From positions 434,001-498,000 of the forward strand of contig JACGCK010000002.1 of the NCBI GenBank assembly GCA_014925825.1: a stretch of DNA of 64,000 bases, written 5' to 3'. The translations under genes were made by a program, and so were the position numbers. The notes below the pieces were generated by a model that saw only the letters and a list, made by a program, of their open reading frames with translations, did not search any database and was not told where the DNA came from. Below are positions 45,296 to 57,650 of this stretch, piece after piece. The DNA is from Pholiota molesta. Lineage: Eukaryota; Basidiomycota; Agaricomycetes; Agaricales; Strophariaceae. Position 1 is the stretch's first letter, and each line of letters starts with the position of its first letter.

Positions 45296-48048
45296 TCAAG
45301 CACCATCAAGAGTTTTCGCCGCTAGTTCTTCAAGCTCTCGTATTTTATCTTTGACTGATCCTGTCGGTGGCGCTGAAGGCGAAGAAACGGGTTTAGGATT
45401 GACAGCGCCTTGTGTCGGCGACTTTGATATCACCATAGATTGCGACTGTTGGAGATTTCGACTAAGTTTCTCCTGGGCGTCAATACAAGGATCGTTTGGA
45501 ATCCGCGGAAGTGAATTACGAACGCCTGGCTTTGACGGATTCTCGGGTTGATGTGTTGTTGGTGTTTTCCAATGTGGCCGTTCGCTATGGCCTTCCGAAG
45601 GCCGACTCCAGACACATGGCTCCATATTGCAAGCTGACTGTCCGACGTGGCAGGGACGTCATGCGATATTCTGGGGGAGAAAGACACATTTGGATCAGGC
45701 GCACAAGAGCAAGGCTTCACCGATGATAAATCATTGCCTTGTGTGTTCGACGCTGGTAATCGAGAAGAGGGCTTCAACGTAGACGCGGGCAGTAATGAAG
45801 CTTCCATTTCAGTTGGCAAATACTTGGACAGGCCATTGCCTTGGCTGGCATCGGTCGTCTGTCGGTCCCGTGGGCCAGATGTGCTCGAGTCATCCTCCGA
45901 AGCCGCAGCTTGCCGCTGTAAGTGTTTCGCCCTAACCCGAACGGCGAATGTGTTTTTCGGATTACTGGAATGCGATTCCGAAGCCTGTAGGCCCAGATTT
46001 GATGCATCCTGGTGTTGTTTATCCCAAAACTGTTCCGCCTGTTTGTCAAGATTCTCTTCCAGAGATGAGTAATAGAGGTCCGCAAATCGCACATTGTTCT
46101 CGTCTTGGTCTACGGTCGGCCTGCTAGCGACTATATCAAGTGCGGTAGGTTCATCGGGATAATCAAGGCTGTTATCTTCAGAGCTATATCCTTCATCTTC
46201 GTCGCCCGAGTCTTCCTCTCGCCCATCTGCCTCCGAATATGATGAGGTATCAAAGGCTGAATCTGGAAGCTGGTTGGCACTGATCGAATCGGGTATGAAC
46301 TCAGGAGGTGGATCGATTGAAAGAAAATTAATAATTTCGATTGGCAAAGAAACCTGGACTTCTGTCGCGAGTATTGTTCCCATGTTGACAGTCACTTGTA
46401 GAGTATAGGATACCTCTAAGAGGTTGCTGCGTGAAATGGATACTGCGTCTTGCTATACCCAACAAATTAACGAAGGGCGAGTTGAGATAAGGAGGAATAA
46501 GTACCGGTATCAAGATGTGGTGAGAAAATGAACGCGTTTGACAAGGAATTACACCTGCCCACCATCCTTTGGCGCTCGCGTGTCCACGAGTTCCTCGCCC
46601 ACATACCTCCAAGTTGGACTGGGCCACCTCTTTTGTTATAGTTGATGACTGCATTTCATCCGCAATTGTGATGTTTCGTTGTTCGTTTCCGGTACCGTTA
46701 AATTTGTATCCAACCCTGAATAGCGTTATTGAGCGTATCAATCGAAGAAATAGGGTTTTCACGGCTTTTTCAGAGTTATTAACGATCTTCACTCCGATAA
46801 AACAGGACTGTCCGGCAACCCAGTGTAATCGATGCAGCGATGCTGTCAGTTTAACTTCGCCGTTTCCTCCCATGCGTAAGGATTCTGATGTAGTGACGCG
46901 AATCGGTCGAGAGGTAGGAGCCAGGACAGTAGAAGGATTCAAACGGGGCCATATGCAGCAGTCACGGTAAAAATGTGCAATAGATTGTTTGCCAGAGGCT
47001 GAGTCTTTGATGGCAAGGGAGCTACAGAGCTATTCAGTGGCATGAAGAAGGAGATTACAGACAGCAGAGTGACAAACAGCATTGCAACGTAACGAATAAT
47101 TGGCCCGTTTTGAGCTTTGAGGACTCCTTTGGCGATTCCTCTCTCCGAGTCCGGTTTGAGATGCAAGACAAATGGAAACAAATGTATTCCTTCGATAGAT
47201 GCAGCAAATCCTTCTTCGTCAGGCTCAGAAGAATAAAGACGTTCCAAGCCATGGGCTATTTCTGACAGAGGTGCCGAACACTGATAGAAAATAGACCGTT
47301 CCTGACCGTTATCGATACTTTCGAAGCCAATTAGTCTGAGCTTGCCTCCAGAAATCAAGAAAGGACAGTTCTTCTTGAGATATTTCCGCACGCGAATTTG
47401 AATATAGCCTTGCATGTTACCTCCTTGCACGCAGACGTCGCTTTCCAGGAAAATGTCCAAATTTACTCGAGATCTAGACCTGGCCTGTTCCAATGATATA
47501 GCCTTATCTCGTCTAGTTCTAGAGGCGCTTGAGTCGGAGAATGGCCCTGGAGTAAATATCGCCCCGGATTTTAGTCGCGAGTTCGCATTTCCTAGAATTT
47601 GCTTCAACTCTTCAGCGTTCTGCAATGGGGTACCATCGATAGTCAAAAGAGATCTGGCTCGAGAGGACGCAGATGTTCCGGCGGAGTATTGTTGTTTCGA
47701 AAGGATATCCATGTGGACATTTGGGTTACAGTTTGAACGATTTGTCGAACTAACCCCTGGAGTTAGAGGCCTACGTGCTGAAGATCCATCGGAATATTCA
47801 GCACCCAAGCCCAGAATGGATGGTAAAGGCGTCGCAGAGGTATTTGATCCATTGGAGCCAGGACAGAAACTTGTATTATCTCTTTCACCGTGCCTAATTG
47901 GTTGGGTATGTTCATGAGAAGCAGGAGCACCGTTGTTCGAAGAACTTTTAGGGGCAGACTTTGAGCCAGAGTTATTGAATCCTTTAGGAAACAGATCAAT
48001 TCCTAGCCCAGATAATGAATCGACAGTTATTCCCGAAGAGGTTGACAT
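45296..48048 (-). CDS. RGP1: Rgp1-like subunit of the Ric1-Rgp1 Ypt6/Rab6 exchange factor
   Basis: Arrestin-fold partner of Ric1, which activates Ypt6 for endosome-to-Golgi traffic. Exons 47078-48048, 46505-47021 and 45296-46452 give about 881 residues once one base is restored. Domain evidence includes VRKYLKKNCPFLISGGKLRLIG, IIRYVAMLSLAIKDSASGKQ and IAHFYRDCCIWPRLNP. WVAGQSCFIGVKIVNNSEKAVKTL and YTLQVTVNMG..VQVSLPIEIIN are further arrestin-like strands. The N-terminal 150 residues and the acidic region near 46200-46260 are low complexity. The C-terminal coiled coil (VKDKIRELEELAAKTL) is in a different frame from the body. The switch lies between 45560 and 45640, has the -1 sense seen elsewhere and has no intron-sized gap. 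Shares a 240-bp promoter with POP3. Confidence 0.82.
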
Positions 48049-48288
48049 TGAGTAAATAGGAGGTATTAGAGAAGTTGACGGTGGAAGGAGAAGAACCGGC
48101 CAGTGCGCACCCTGATTGGACTAGACTTGTTAGGAATTACTGCTGCAGACAAATATTTACGCTGCCGCAATCACCAGTGAACCAAACTTGAGCTTCGCTT
48201 GGGCTTGAAATCTATGTACATCTTGCGTATCTCGAACGCAGGAAACCTAGAACTTCCCTTCATCGTCAGCGGAATTTCTCAACTCAAT

Positions 48289-49355
48289 ATGTCGACTAAA
48301 AATGCACGCACAATATCTCAGCCTTCGAACCGCGCAAAACCAAAAGATGTTAAAGAGAAGAAAGTTGTTTTCAAAGGTGTCCTGGACAATCCATTTCGCA
48401 TTCAGTGGTTAGCTTCGTTTTCTGTATACGATTGCTATTACTAGATCTCATTTAATACAGGCCTTCAGTACCACTAAATCTCCAAAGCACCATATTATCG
48501 TGCATCATTGAACTTTTGGATAGCGCTTCGGATTACCACTATAAGCGTTGCGCTGAAAGTCGAAAACGTAAAAGATCTGCGAAATCCACGGAAAAGGCGT
48601 TCAAGAAAACCAAACTTTCAGAAATGACACGCACAGAATCAAGCAATCTAGAGGACACGATTGTCTCTGAGAAGCTTGTCGAGAACACGTCTGGCTTCTC
48701 GAATCTAGAGCAAGACACCAAGCCTAGCGAAGGGAACAATATCGGGAATGAGCCTCCTTTGCTTCTTCGCCATGTGTTATATGGTATTAATGCAGTTACT
48801 AAAAGGTTGGAGACACAGGCGCAGAATGCCCGTTCTCCAACCATTGCTACTCTCCCGGAGACATCCGCACAACCTCCAAAGCCCCTGAAGTACATCTTTG
48901 TCTGTCGAGCAGATGTGGACCCTGCGCTTCTGATAGCGCATCTTCCTCATCTTGTAGCCGCATATAATTCCACTCGTCCAAGCCAATACATCAAGTTGAT
49001 CCCTTTGCCTCTGGGAGCCGAACTTGTCCTCGCCCAAACATTAGGGGTTCGACGAGTTACCGTTTTAGGTGTTGATGTACGATTTCTTGAAATCTGCACA
49101 AATCTTATCTGAATTATTCTACTGCTACAGGCAGATTACCCTGATAATCCCAGGCTGAAGACAATACTGGATTCAATTCCGATTCTTACAGCATCTTGGC
49201 TATCCCAACCAAAAACCATAGCTCCTCTGATTCCTACCCATGTTAAACATCTTCGGACGACTGCCCCGAAGGATATGAAAGAAGCAAAGGAGTTACGTCT
49301 ACAAGGGAAGGCTGCAGCCAAGCAGAAAAGGCTTGAAAAGGTCAAACAGACTTAA
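48289..49355 (+). CDS. POP3: Pop3-like RNase P/MRP protein subunit
   Basis: Nuclear RNase P and RNase MRP subunit acting in tRNA 5' and rRNA processing. Exons 48289-48407, 48461-49076 and 49131-49355 give 319 residues. The family opening KKVVFKGVLDNPFRIQWPSVP is followed by a charged, low-complexity insert. The L7Ae/Pop3-like core is LKYIFVCRADVDPALLIAHLPHL, then IKLIPLPLGAELVLAQTLGVRRVTVLGV, the usual core strand-helix alternation. The C-terminus is basic (KAAAKQKRLEKVKQT), as expected for RNA contact. An ATG-less open frame extends upstream; the ATG at 48289 is the first in context. It is divergent from RGP1. Confidence 0.85.
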
Positions 49356-49680
49356 TTGAATGCGAGATTTCACCAAGTTTTCCAGCAGCTTTATTTTGTC
49401 ACTCCAGAATTACTTGCCTATATTTAACGCTTAATCCACGTTTGTGAAGTAGCATGTGAAGCGTGAAGGATGTACGGTCGTGATTTTTGTTTCACTTTCG
49501 GGCTCGGGCGGCGGGCCTCGGCCATAGTCTGAGCGTGACGAAGCTTCTGAGAGATTCACGATGTGTCACAAATCACGGGAATAATCGTCACGTTATCATT
49601 GGTCAATTTGAATTTTGTAGTCGATGTTCAAGGTTATTAAATTTAGTGAAAGGCTCGACCAAACCCTTTGCTATAACATC
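49356..49680. other. Intergenic, 325 bp
   Basis: Same-strand spacer carrying the DCD1 promoter. The DCD1 frame is open up to an earlier codon at 49624, but P-loop spacing favours the ATG at 49681. No ACGCGT box is present despite the S-phase role of the enzyme. Confidence 0.5.
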
Positions 49681-51193
49681 ATGTTTGTAGCTATCGTCGG
49701 CACTCGGTTCTCGGGGAAGTCGAGCATTGCAGATTACCTAGTCTCGTCGAAGGGATTCACTGAAGTCAGGCTCATCCGATCAGAGGATGTTGCTACCAGA
49801 TTCGAGGAGAAATTTGAGGTATGCATTCTAGGTCTTTAAAGACATTCATATTGAATTTATTGGTCGACAGATTCGGAAACCACGCTCTTCATTAGCCGTG
49901 AATATACCAAGATCATATGAGAAGGGGGACGCGAACGTTATGTCGAAACATTTATCCTTTTTATCTATGAGCCCACTCGCTTCCCCCGCACCAACAGCGT
50001 CGCCAATTCTTAATCGTCAAACCATATGTTTCTCCAATACAACCGATCTATTGAAATTCGTTACCAAAAATTGGATGGAAAGCTTTGTTACAACGGATCT
50101 ATCTACAAGAGAGCTAATTGAACCTTTTGTTCGACGCCCTTTCTTCATGCTCCTTAGCACTGACGCTCCATTGTTCGAACGGTACAATCGTTCAAAAAGG
50201 TTGGTTCTCTTCTCTTTTCCGCTTTAGAGCCTATTGATGATTGCCATTTGTCTTAGCTATCTGAACACCTCGCTGGAAGATTTTGTTATAGACAATGACC
50301 GACATGTTTTCGGACAATCGCATGCTACATCATCGAAAGCACAATCGTTGCTTAACCTATCAGATCTCGTCAATATCCAAATAATTAACTCATTTAAATC
50401 GCTTCAAGATCTATATTCACATATTGACAAAGTTGATCTATTGCATTCTGAACATGTCAGACCGAGTTGGGATGCATATTTCATGGTCAGTCCGCGATGA
50501 TCTGCAACTCCTATGTCGGTCTCAAAAAGCGACGTGCAGACTATGGCGTCTCTTGTTTCTCGTCGATCAAATTGCATGAAACGACGTGTCGGTGCTGTAC
50601 TCGTCCGGGAAAACCGAGTTCTTGCTTCGGGGTATGAATCCCTTGATGATATTGGGCCCATTGATGATAATCGATAGCTTCACAGTTATAACGGCACCGC
50701 ACGAGGTTTGACCAATTGTAACGAGGGTGGATGCTCCCATTGTAACGAAACCACAGACAGTCTTGGTCAATCACTCGAATGTGTTTGCCTGCACGCAGAA
50801 GAAAATGCTCTTCTCGAAGCTGGAAGGGAGAGAGTGGGGAAAGACTGTGTGTTATATTGTAATACGTAAGATCATTGTCCTCTGCTGGAACATTCTTTCA
50901 TGCAACAACGATAGATGTCCCTGCCTCAAGTGCACTGTCAAGATTATTCAAACAGGTGTCAAAACAGTGGTTTACAATTTGGCCTATAAAGTGTGAGTCG
51001 TTCCCTTTCAAATTTAATAATGCCCAATATCTAAGCAAGATCTAGTGACGATGCCTCAGCAGTGCTATTCAAAGAAGCAGGTGTCCAGCTTCGAAGATTT
51101 GATCCAAACAGCAAATTTCACTTATTACCTGCAGAAGATGAAAGCGCCGCGACAACGATTGAACCTCAGTTGCAGACCCAAATTGTTGCATAG
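49681..51193 (+). CDS. DCD1: dCMP deaminase with N-terminal P-loop domain
   Basis: Zinc enzyme converting dCMP to dUMP for thymidylate synthesis. Seven exons (49681-49818, 49871-50199, 50257-50485, 50540-50631, 50686-50865, 50915-50992, 51046-51193) keep phase and give 397 residues. The N-terminal 180 residues form a nucleoside-kinase-like P-loop domain (GTRFSGKSS, residues 7-15), seen in fungal Dcd1. The deaminase domain begins DAYFMTMASLVSRRSNCMKR. VLASGYNGTARGLTNC, the zinc/catalytic HAEENAL (His about 299, Glu about 301) and PCLKC (Cys about 326 and 329) complete the site. Product feedback by dTTP/dCTP is usual for the family but not visible in sequence. It ends 32 bp from the oppositely oriented TTI1 stop. 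Confidence 0.95.
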
Positions 51194-51225
51194 TATATAC
51201 CCCGAAGTATACCATTGAAAGAAAT

Positions 51226-54200
51226 TTATTCTAGAGTTTGCAAAATCACTGCTGCGTTTTTGTCGATGTTCCACATAGGCTTCGCCATAAAGTTCACTAT
51301 CGGATTGTGGGGATTCATTGTGGACACCAAAAGCAGCCAAACAGCATCAGGGTTAACCTTTCCAGCTTGCACATAGAGATCAATAGCGCATTTTTGCAAC
51401 TCCTCCTGTGCCAGGGCCGCTAGAAATCTTCGGAAAGACATAATAACCTCCCAAAAGGAAGGCTCGTGTTCGTGGACTCCTTTGAGAGCGAACGTCATCG
51501 TCTTCAAGAGAGATCGATACAGTCGATGAGAATGCGTGTACGCTGATTCCGACCCGGTGGCTCTCCCATCGCTTCGCGTAAGAGCGTTCGCTTTTTCCCC
51601 TCTCTCCAAATCCAGTAACATAAGACGGAATCTGGGCCAAACGTCATCCCAAACTCGACGGAACATGAAATCCCCAACATATTTTGACAATGCCTCCACC
51701 AAACCCGCTGCCGCGCTGACAACATAGGTTTCGGAATCTCCTAGGCGATTCAGGATGAATGGCCAAGCAGAATGAATAGATGGGAGAAGGGCAGATCCTG
51801 GCAATACTGGGACAGAGGACGTAAGCAAGTTTAATATTCGTGCGCGAATGACCGGCGAATCGTGGGTCAAAAAGTACATGGATCGAGAAATTATCTGTTT
51901 CGTTAGGGCTTGTATCGGTGTTGGTGGCGGTTCATCAACATCTGCAGGTTGTGCTTTTGCCATGCCTTCGTCGTCTTCTACATTTTCCCCATCTTCGTGT
52001 TCGTTTTCTGAAGTTTGCTTTTTGCCCCACGGTTCTCGAGGAGCAGGGCCATAATCAGTTGCGTCGGCCTCTTGTAATGGATCCTCGAACCGTCGCGGTA
52101 GGAAAGCAAAGAAATCGTCAAGGAAAGCTTTTTGTGGACCTATGGTGGATTTTTTGGGTGATGTCGCAGTGTCGGCAGCGTCGGTTCCAGCCTCGACCTC
52201 AATTACCTTGATCACTTCAGTCAACACCTCAATCAAGCCGTCGACGATTATGCTATAACCATGGAATTCATCCAGGCGATCGAAGCACTCTTCGACAACA
52301 TCTCCCGCCTTTTCGACAATATCAGCTCCTACCAGTCGGACCATGACTCCCAGAACCTTGCTGGCGTCAATGTCAAGCCATCGTTGAGATAGTCGGCGAG
52401 AGATGGAGTCCAAAATGTAGTCGAAGTTCGAGAGCAGAAGATTGGCTGGTGATGCATACGATGTCGCGATCGTTATAAAATTCAGAGCGGCAAGAGCAGT
52501 CGAAGAAAGGAATGATACTGGTGACACCAAAGAATGTAGGACGGGGTACAAGGTGTGAATGAACAGAGAGCTGAAGCGGCCTTGTGAGATACCGGATGTG
52601 ACGGTTATAAGTTGTAAACATAGTGCTCTGTGTATGATGGGTTGATGGGTTGGTTTCGATGGTTTTGTGCTCGACGGCTGCGTAATCTTGAGCGTGTCAT
52701 GAAGAGGGATGATACCTGTTTGATGTTGAACTAAGAAAGTATCTTCATCTCTGTTTGGCAGCTTTTCCTTCTCTGTAGAAAAGGAAGGATCCGGCTGGTC
52801 CCATATCTCGGCTATGTTCTTCGCCAGCGTTCGAGCTTGTTTATCCAAACGCTTGCTGAATTGTGTATTTGGGATTGCAGCATTGCGATCTCCAAAAAGT
52901 GAGATGCTTGTTATGCCTTCCAGTAGCCTGCAAGCACACCAAAGCGCTGCGACTGACGTAGCACTGCTCCCTGTGCTGCCCAGTGAAACGAACCAATCCA
53001 CGGCAAAGAGCGCTGTATCGCCACCAGCCTTTCCCAATGAATGGAACATGCTCGTCAGAGAATCTCGGGTTTCGGGTGAAGAGATATTTTTGAAAACAAG
53101 CTCAGGAAAGCTTATCCAATCTGAAGATTCGGGATTATTTTCGAGCGCTAATTGCGCCCCAGAAGTGGTTGTGACAATGACGGGAGGTTCAACAAATTCT
53201 AAAACTGACAATAAGCTCCAACCCCACTTCTCTATGCCTCCGGTTGGTCCTAGAAGTTTGCCTATGCCCTTCGAGACAACAGAAAGTTCCGCGCCAGAAT
53301 CTTCTATAGAGGCGAGACGACAAACGGCGTCTATCAGCCCGGCAACGTGTGCAACCTTGGCATCAAACTGGGTAGATAATAGCCTAGGAAGAGCAGAAAG
53401 GTTGTCTGATAGATTCGCCATGAGTGTATGTTGAAGGGAAATTTGAGCATCAGATGGAGTTGTCAGGAGATTGGTTAGTGATTGACGGGCTTGTGAAGAA
53501 ACTGAAGGATAATCGGAAAGCGAGAGCGAGAGCAAAAATGATAGAAGCAATGGCTGCGTTTGTGGAAGAGTAAGCGTAGTCGAGCTTATTAAACTCGCAG
53601 AGAATGTTGAGACAGCTTGCAAAGCAGCTGGAGTGGGATGCGTCAAGAGAGGAGTAAGACTATTAATTGCAATATGTAACTGGGTTGCAGTTCCACGTAG
53701 CCAGGACTCTGTTCTTCGTGTCCCAAATGGCTTTGTTTCTGGAGGCGATGATTTGCTTTCCGTAGGACTCTCGATGATGAGTTCATCGAGGTCCCTCACG
53801 CGTCGCAATACTCCGTGTTTAATACAGACTTCATCTCCAATCGCCTTATCACGGCAACTTGCGTGACTTTCAATCCACGGCTGACAACTTCTCCATTGGC
53901 CCAGCCTTTTCCTTGCGGAAGAGCAAGGCAAACCTTCGTCATGGTGCTGACTACACCTGGCAGAACAGAGGGGATCAATGGATCTGGAAGATACAAATCA
54001 AGTAAGAATAATATGACTTCCAGAGATGAACTTTGCAATGAAATAGATCGGGATGAGGCAGCAGTCATGACGGAATCCAGAGTTTGTCCAATGATTGGAA
54101 TAAATTTTGGACTTTGCGTGTGCTCCTGAAATTCAAGGAAACGGTCTTCCGCTTCAGTGGGGGCAAGAGATCTTTTGAGAGCCTCCTCAGATGTTCGAGG

Positions 54201-54724
54201 TCGTAGAAGTGCAACAAGGCATCGAAGAGCAGCTACTTTCGTTTCATCATCGCGAGATTTGCCTTTGCCGTGAGGCTTCGCCTCTATTCCGCCTACAACA
54301 GCCCACAGAGCATAAAGATCTGCTCCCATACCTTGAATCGCAAGTCCACCACCAGCTCTCCACAAGAAGTTTGAAAGCGATTAGAATCTTCTCCAGAATC
54401 TGATCAGGTATCTCGGCAGAGGAATTCCGTTGCAGGATTGTCGACAGTGGTAGGAATACGTATGAGATGAGATTTGAAGTTAGGTTTTCGGAGGGGATTT
54501 CGTTCAATATTTTGATTAGGTCTTCCAGGAGACGCGATGTTGCAGAGACGGATGCCGGTGTGAGGCGCGATGCACCAAGTAGAGGCACACAAACGACTTT
54601 CAGCTAGCAAGTTATTTCAGCTGATCCATTCTGAAACCACGAATTGGCATGAGGCACATACCTTCCTGAAATCCGCTTGTATACCGGAGTCTTCGGTCTG
54701 CATGGACGATGTGAAGGCAGCCAT
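51226..54724 (-). CDS. TTI1: Tti1, TELO2-interacting HEAT-repeat protein (three frame breaks)
   Basis: Scaffold of the Tel2-Tti1-Tti2 complex that matures PIK-related kinases (TOR, ATM, ATR) with Hsp90. Exon 54662-54724 (MAAFTSSMQTEDSGIQADFRK) and exon 51226-54603 give about 1147 residues when three bases are restored. Throughout are HEAT-like amphipathic helices, with landmarks RDDETKVAALRCLVALLRPR, PKFIPIIGQTLDSV, IGDEVCIKHGVLRRV and, at the end, VRWP-like WDDVWPRFRLMLLDLERG. Frame breaks lie at AA 54346-54347, CCC 54302-54304 and CC 53844-53845 (plus-strand runs), each with one base missing. Restoration gives family-like text across each gap. The 2.6 kb after 53.8 kb are clean. An acidic loop sits near residue 830. 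Confidence 0.85.
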
Positions 54725-55303
54725 TGAATGAACCCGACTGTGACATTTAATTGCATGAGCATCCGAGTTACTAGCGCTAAGTCTGCGTGCTCACACTTCA
54801 AATTGAAAAATGTCGATATTGGCAGCAGTCTTGAAGAAATTCAATCGTCTAGCACATAAGAAAATAGTTTGAAAGATTTTGGAGGTGATCGACGGAATTG
54901 AACCTCATGGTACGAAGAAACTGCCAGTGTGGATGCGCGCGACAACTATGGCAGCGCGTCATGCATTCATGTCTCATGCATTAGTCAGCCGGCAGAATTA
55001 TGGGGGCAAGAAGTCCAAGTTGAAGTTGCGGAAGACTAGTCTTTTTGCAATGCATTCAAATGGATCACAACCACCCTTATGTCACGCTGCCCAAATCCTT
55101 CCGTGTTCTCAGCGTAGAATGCGTCCAACGGCGCAAGCGCAAAGTGGCCCTTGATTTGGCTCCGATTCTCGATCGTATTTCTCACTTGACAATCATACAC
55201 TCCAAAAGTTTCCCTGGCTGACTTGACACCAGTTCCACATATAACCCAAGACGTGCTTTTCCAGACTTGCACTACTGCCCGTCCTTAAACCAAGAGTGCA
55301 AGG
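54725..55303. promoter_or_regulatory. Divergent intergenic region, 579 bp (TTI1 / PABA synthase)
   Basis: Both 5' regions lie here. Short ORFs on both strands (for example 54879-55154) lack family resemblance. No clear motif stands out. Confidence 0.45.
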
Positions 55304-57650
55304 ATGACTATCGAAAAACCGAGGCTGCTTCTTGTCGATTCTTATGATTCATTTACTCACAAGTAAGCTTTTCCCTCGTGCTATGTGAAAAGTATTTTTG
55401 ATCTGCGAACATTATTTTTCTAGTCTAGCAGCACTTTGTCGTCGAGCAATCCCTGAGTTTCAGTGACCATCATAAAAAACGACGACCTCACCATAGACGA
55501 TCTACGGCCATATCTTTCGTACTTCTCATGCGTCGTTGTCGGTCCTGGGCCAGGTTCTCCGGATATAGCAGAAGATATCGGCTTAGTTCGCGATCTTTGG
55601 AAGCTGAAGGAAAAGGATATCTTACCCATCTTTGGTGTTTGCTTGGGGCTGCAGAGCTTAGCTATCGAGAATGGTGCCGTCTTAAAACGACTGCATACCG
55701 TCAAGCATGGCCTAATTCCCAAATCCACCATAATTCAACTCATCTCTTCGAATCCGTGGGATCAATCAAGGCTGTTCGATATCACTCACTTCATGTCGAA
55801 TTGAAGCAGCACGGAGATGTGGAAGAATTGGCTTGGGCGCAGGACGAAGGAAATGGACGTGTTGTTATGGGCGCTCGTCACAAGCATCGACCATTTTGGG
55901 CTGTCCAATATCATCCAGAGTCGGTATGCACAGATCATGGAGGAATCGAGGTCGTCGCAAACTTTTGGCGGTTGGCACAGGATTGGATGAAAATTAGCGG
56001 ACGACGAATCAGCCCATGGAACTCGACTGTTACAGACATTCTTGGTCACCCCTGGCCTTATGCTGCTCCTCCATCACGACCTCTCTCACTTATCCAGCCG
56101 CCTTCCGTCGTAACCGTATCACTGAAACGACAGGATCTTTCAGCCATCTCGATTTGCGAAGCATTTGGAGCATCCGAAGAAAAGTCAAACTTTGTACTCC
56201 TCGAATCAGCTGCTCAACCCGGTCGTTTCTCGATTATCGGAGCTATATCTTCTTCAACTCTTCATATTACATATCGTATTGGCGATGCTTCCGTATGCCT
56301 CAAGAAAGATGGCGCGACCTCACATGAACTGCTGGAATCCCAAGATATTTGGACATGGCTTGCAAGATTCATGCGCTCGAGAAAAGTGACAGATGGAATC
56401 CGGACCTTCCTTTCTGGGGAGGCTTCATTGGGTGCCTGAGCTACGAACTAGGTGTGCATTCGATGCAGATCCCTGTCAACCGCGAGAAAACACCAGCAAT
56501 CGGCATCCCGATGTCAACCTAGTCTTCATCGAACGCAGCGTTATTTTGGATACTCAACAGGGCAAACTTATGTACAATCTATTGCTCCAAACGATTGTGC
56601 CTGGGTGTCCAAACTGCGGAAGTGTTGGAAAATCTGCCACCGGAGTCCTCCAGTACGAATACGCCATCCGCATCGAACGCATCCATCACCCTTCCAGATA
56701 AAGCTCGTTATATCTCAAAAATCCAGCAAGCCAAGGAGCATCTCTTCGCCGGGGATTCATATGAGCTTTGTCTAACTGCACAGACACATATATCTATTCC
56801 CTCTTCCTCTTCAAGCCAGTCGTCATCATCGACCTCTTGGGAACGATACAAACATCTCAGAAAGAGCAATCCAGCGCCGCATTCGGCATACCTGCGATTA
56901 CATCCTACAACCCTTCTGTCATCGTCGCCGGAACGCTTCCTCTCATATTCTCGGGGACCTGGGACCATTTGCCAGCTGCGACCAATCAAAGGAACAGTTC
57001 GCAAAACATCAGAATTACAAGAGCCATTGCAGAGGAGGCCTTGGTGGGTAGTCCCAAGGAGGTTGCTGAAAATCTGATGATTGTTGACCTGATTCGACAT
57101 GACCTGCATGGTGTTGTTGGCGAGGACGTTGTGGTCAAGCAGTTCTGTTCAGTGGAAGAATACGAAACTGTATGGCAGCTGGTTAGCGTCATTGAAGGCA
57201 AACTTAGCGATAAAGCAACACCCTTCCTGGTGTAGAGAATCATTGGGTTGGCAGGTTCTTAGGCAATGTTTACCTCCAGGTGAGCGCTTCCACTGTCACA
57301 CAGTTCATGGATCGTTTAATCTTAAATTTTAAATTTCAGGCAGCATGACGGGAGCCCCCAAGAAGCGGAGTGTTGAAATTCTTCAAGATCTAGAAGACCA
57401 AGAGAGAGGTATCTATTCGGGTGTCTTCGGCTATTGGTGCGTGGGTGGTGGTGGTGATTGGTCAGTGACCATTCGCAGCTGCTTCAAATATGAAGAACCC
57501 AGGGATACTATAGGCAACGATCCCGAAGTGCCTGAAGAATGGGTAATTGGCGCTGGAGGCGCGATTACTGCGCTCTCTGACCCCGAAGGAGAATGGGAGG
57601 AGATGGTCATAAAGCTCCATAGTGTCTTGCGCGCTTTCGGAGCTCTGTGA
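55304..57650 (+). CDS. ABZ1-like (pabAB): Bifunctional 4-amino-4-deoxychorismate (PABA) synthase, frame broken
   Basis: Fusion of a glutamine amidotransferase and aminodeoxychorismate synthase, the first step from chorismate to p-aminobenzoate and folate. Exon 1 is 55304-55362, exon 2 starts at 55424, and the last exon is 57340-57650. The amidotransferase has LLLVDSYDSFTHN, VVVGPGPGSP, the nucleophile GVCLGLQ and the HPES His/Glu. The synthase has PFWGGFIGCLSYELG, AGDSYELCLTAQ, IKGTVRKT, IVDLIRHDL, GSMTGAPKKRS and IGAGGAITALSDPEGEW. Breaks sit at 55463, 55718-55720, 56400-56401, 56498-56499, 56564-56566, 56618-56619 and 57019-57020, each one base short. Restoring seven bases and removing the stop-containing 57230-57254 gives exactly 736 codons. 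Every catalytic motif is intact, so consensus errors are more likely than a dead gene. Confidence 0.88.

Noticed and set aside
53796..57650. TTI1 and PABA synthase as pseudogenes
   Set aside because: All breaks are single-base losses beside repeated bases while every catalytic or structural motif is intact; consensus error is more likely.
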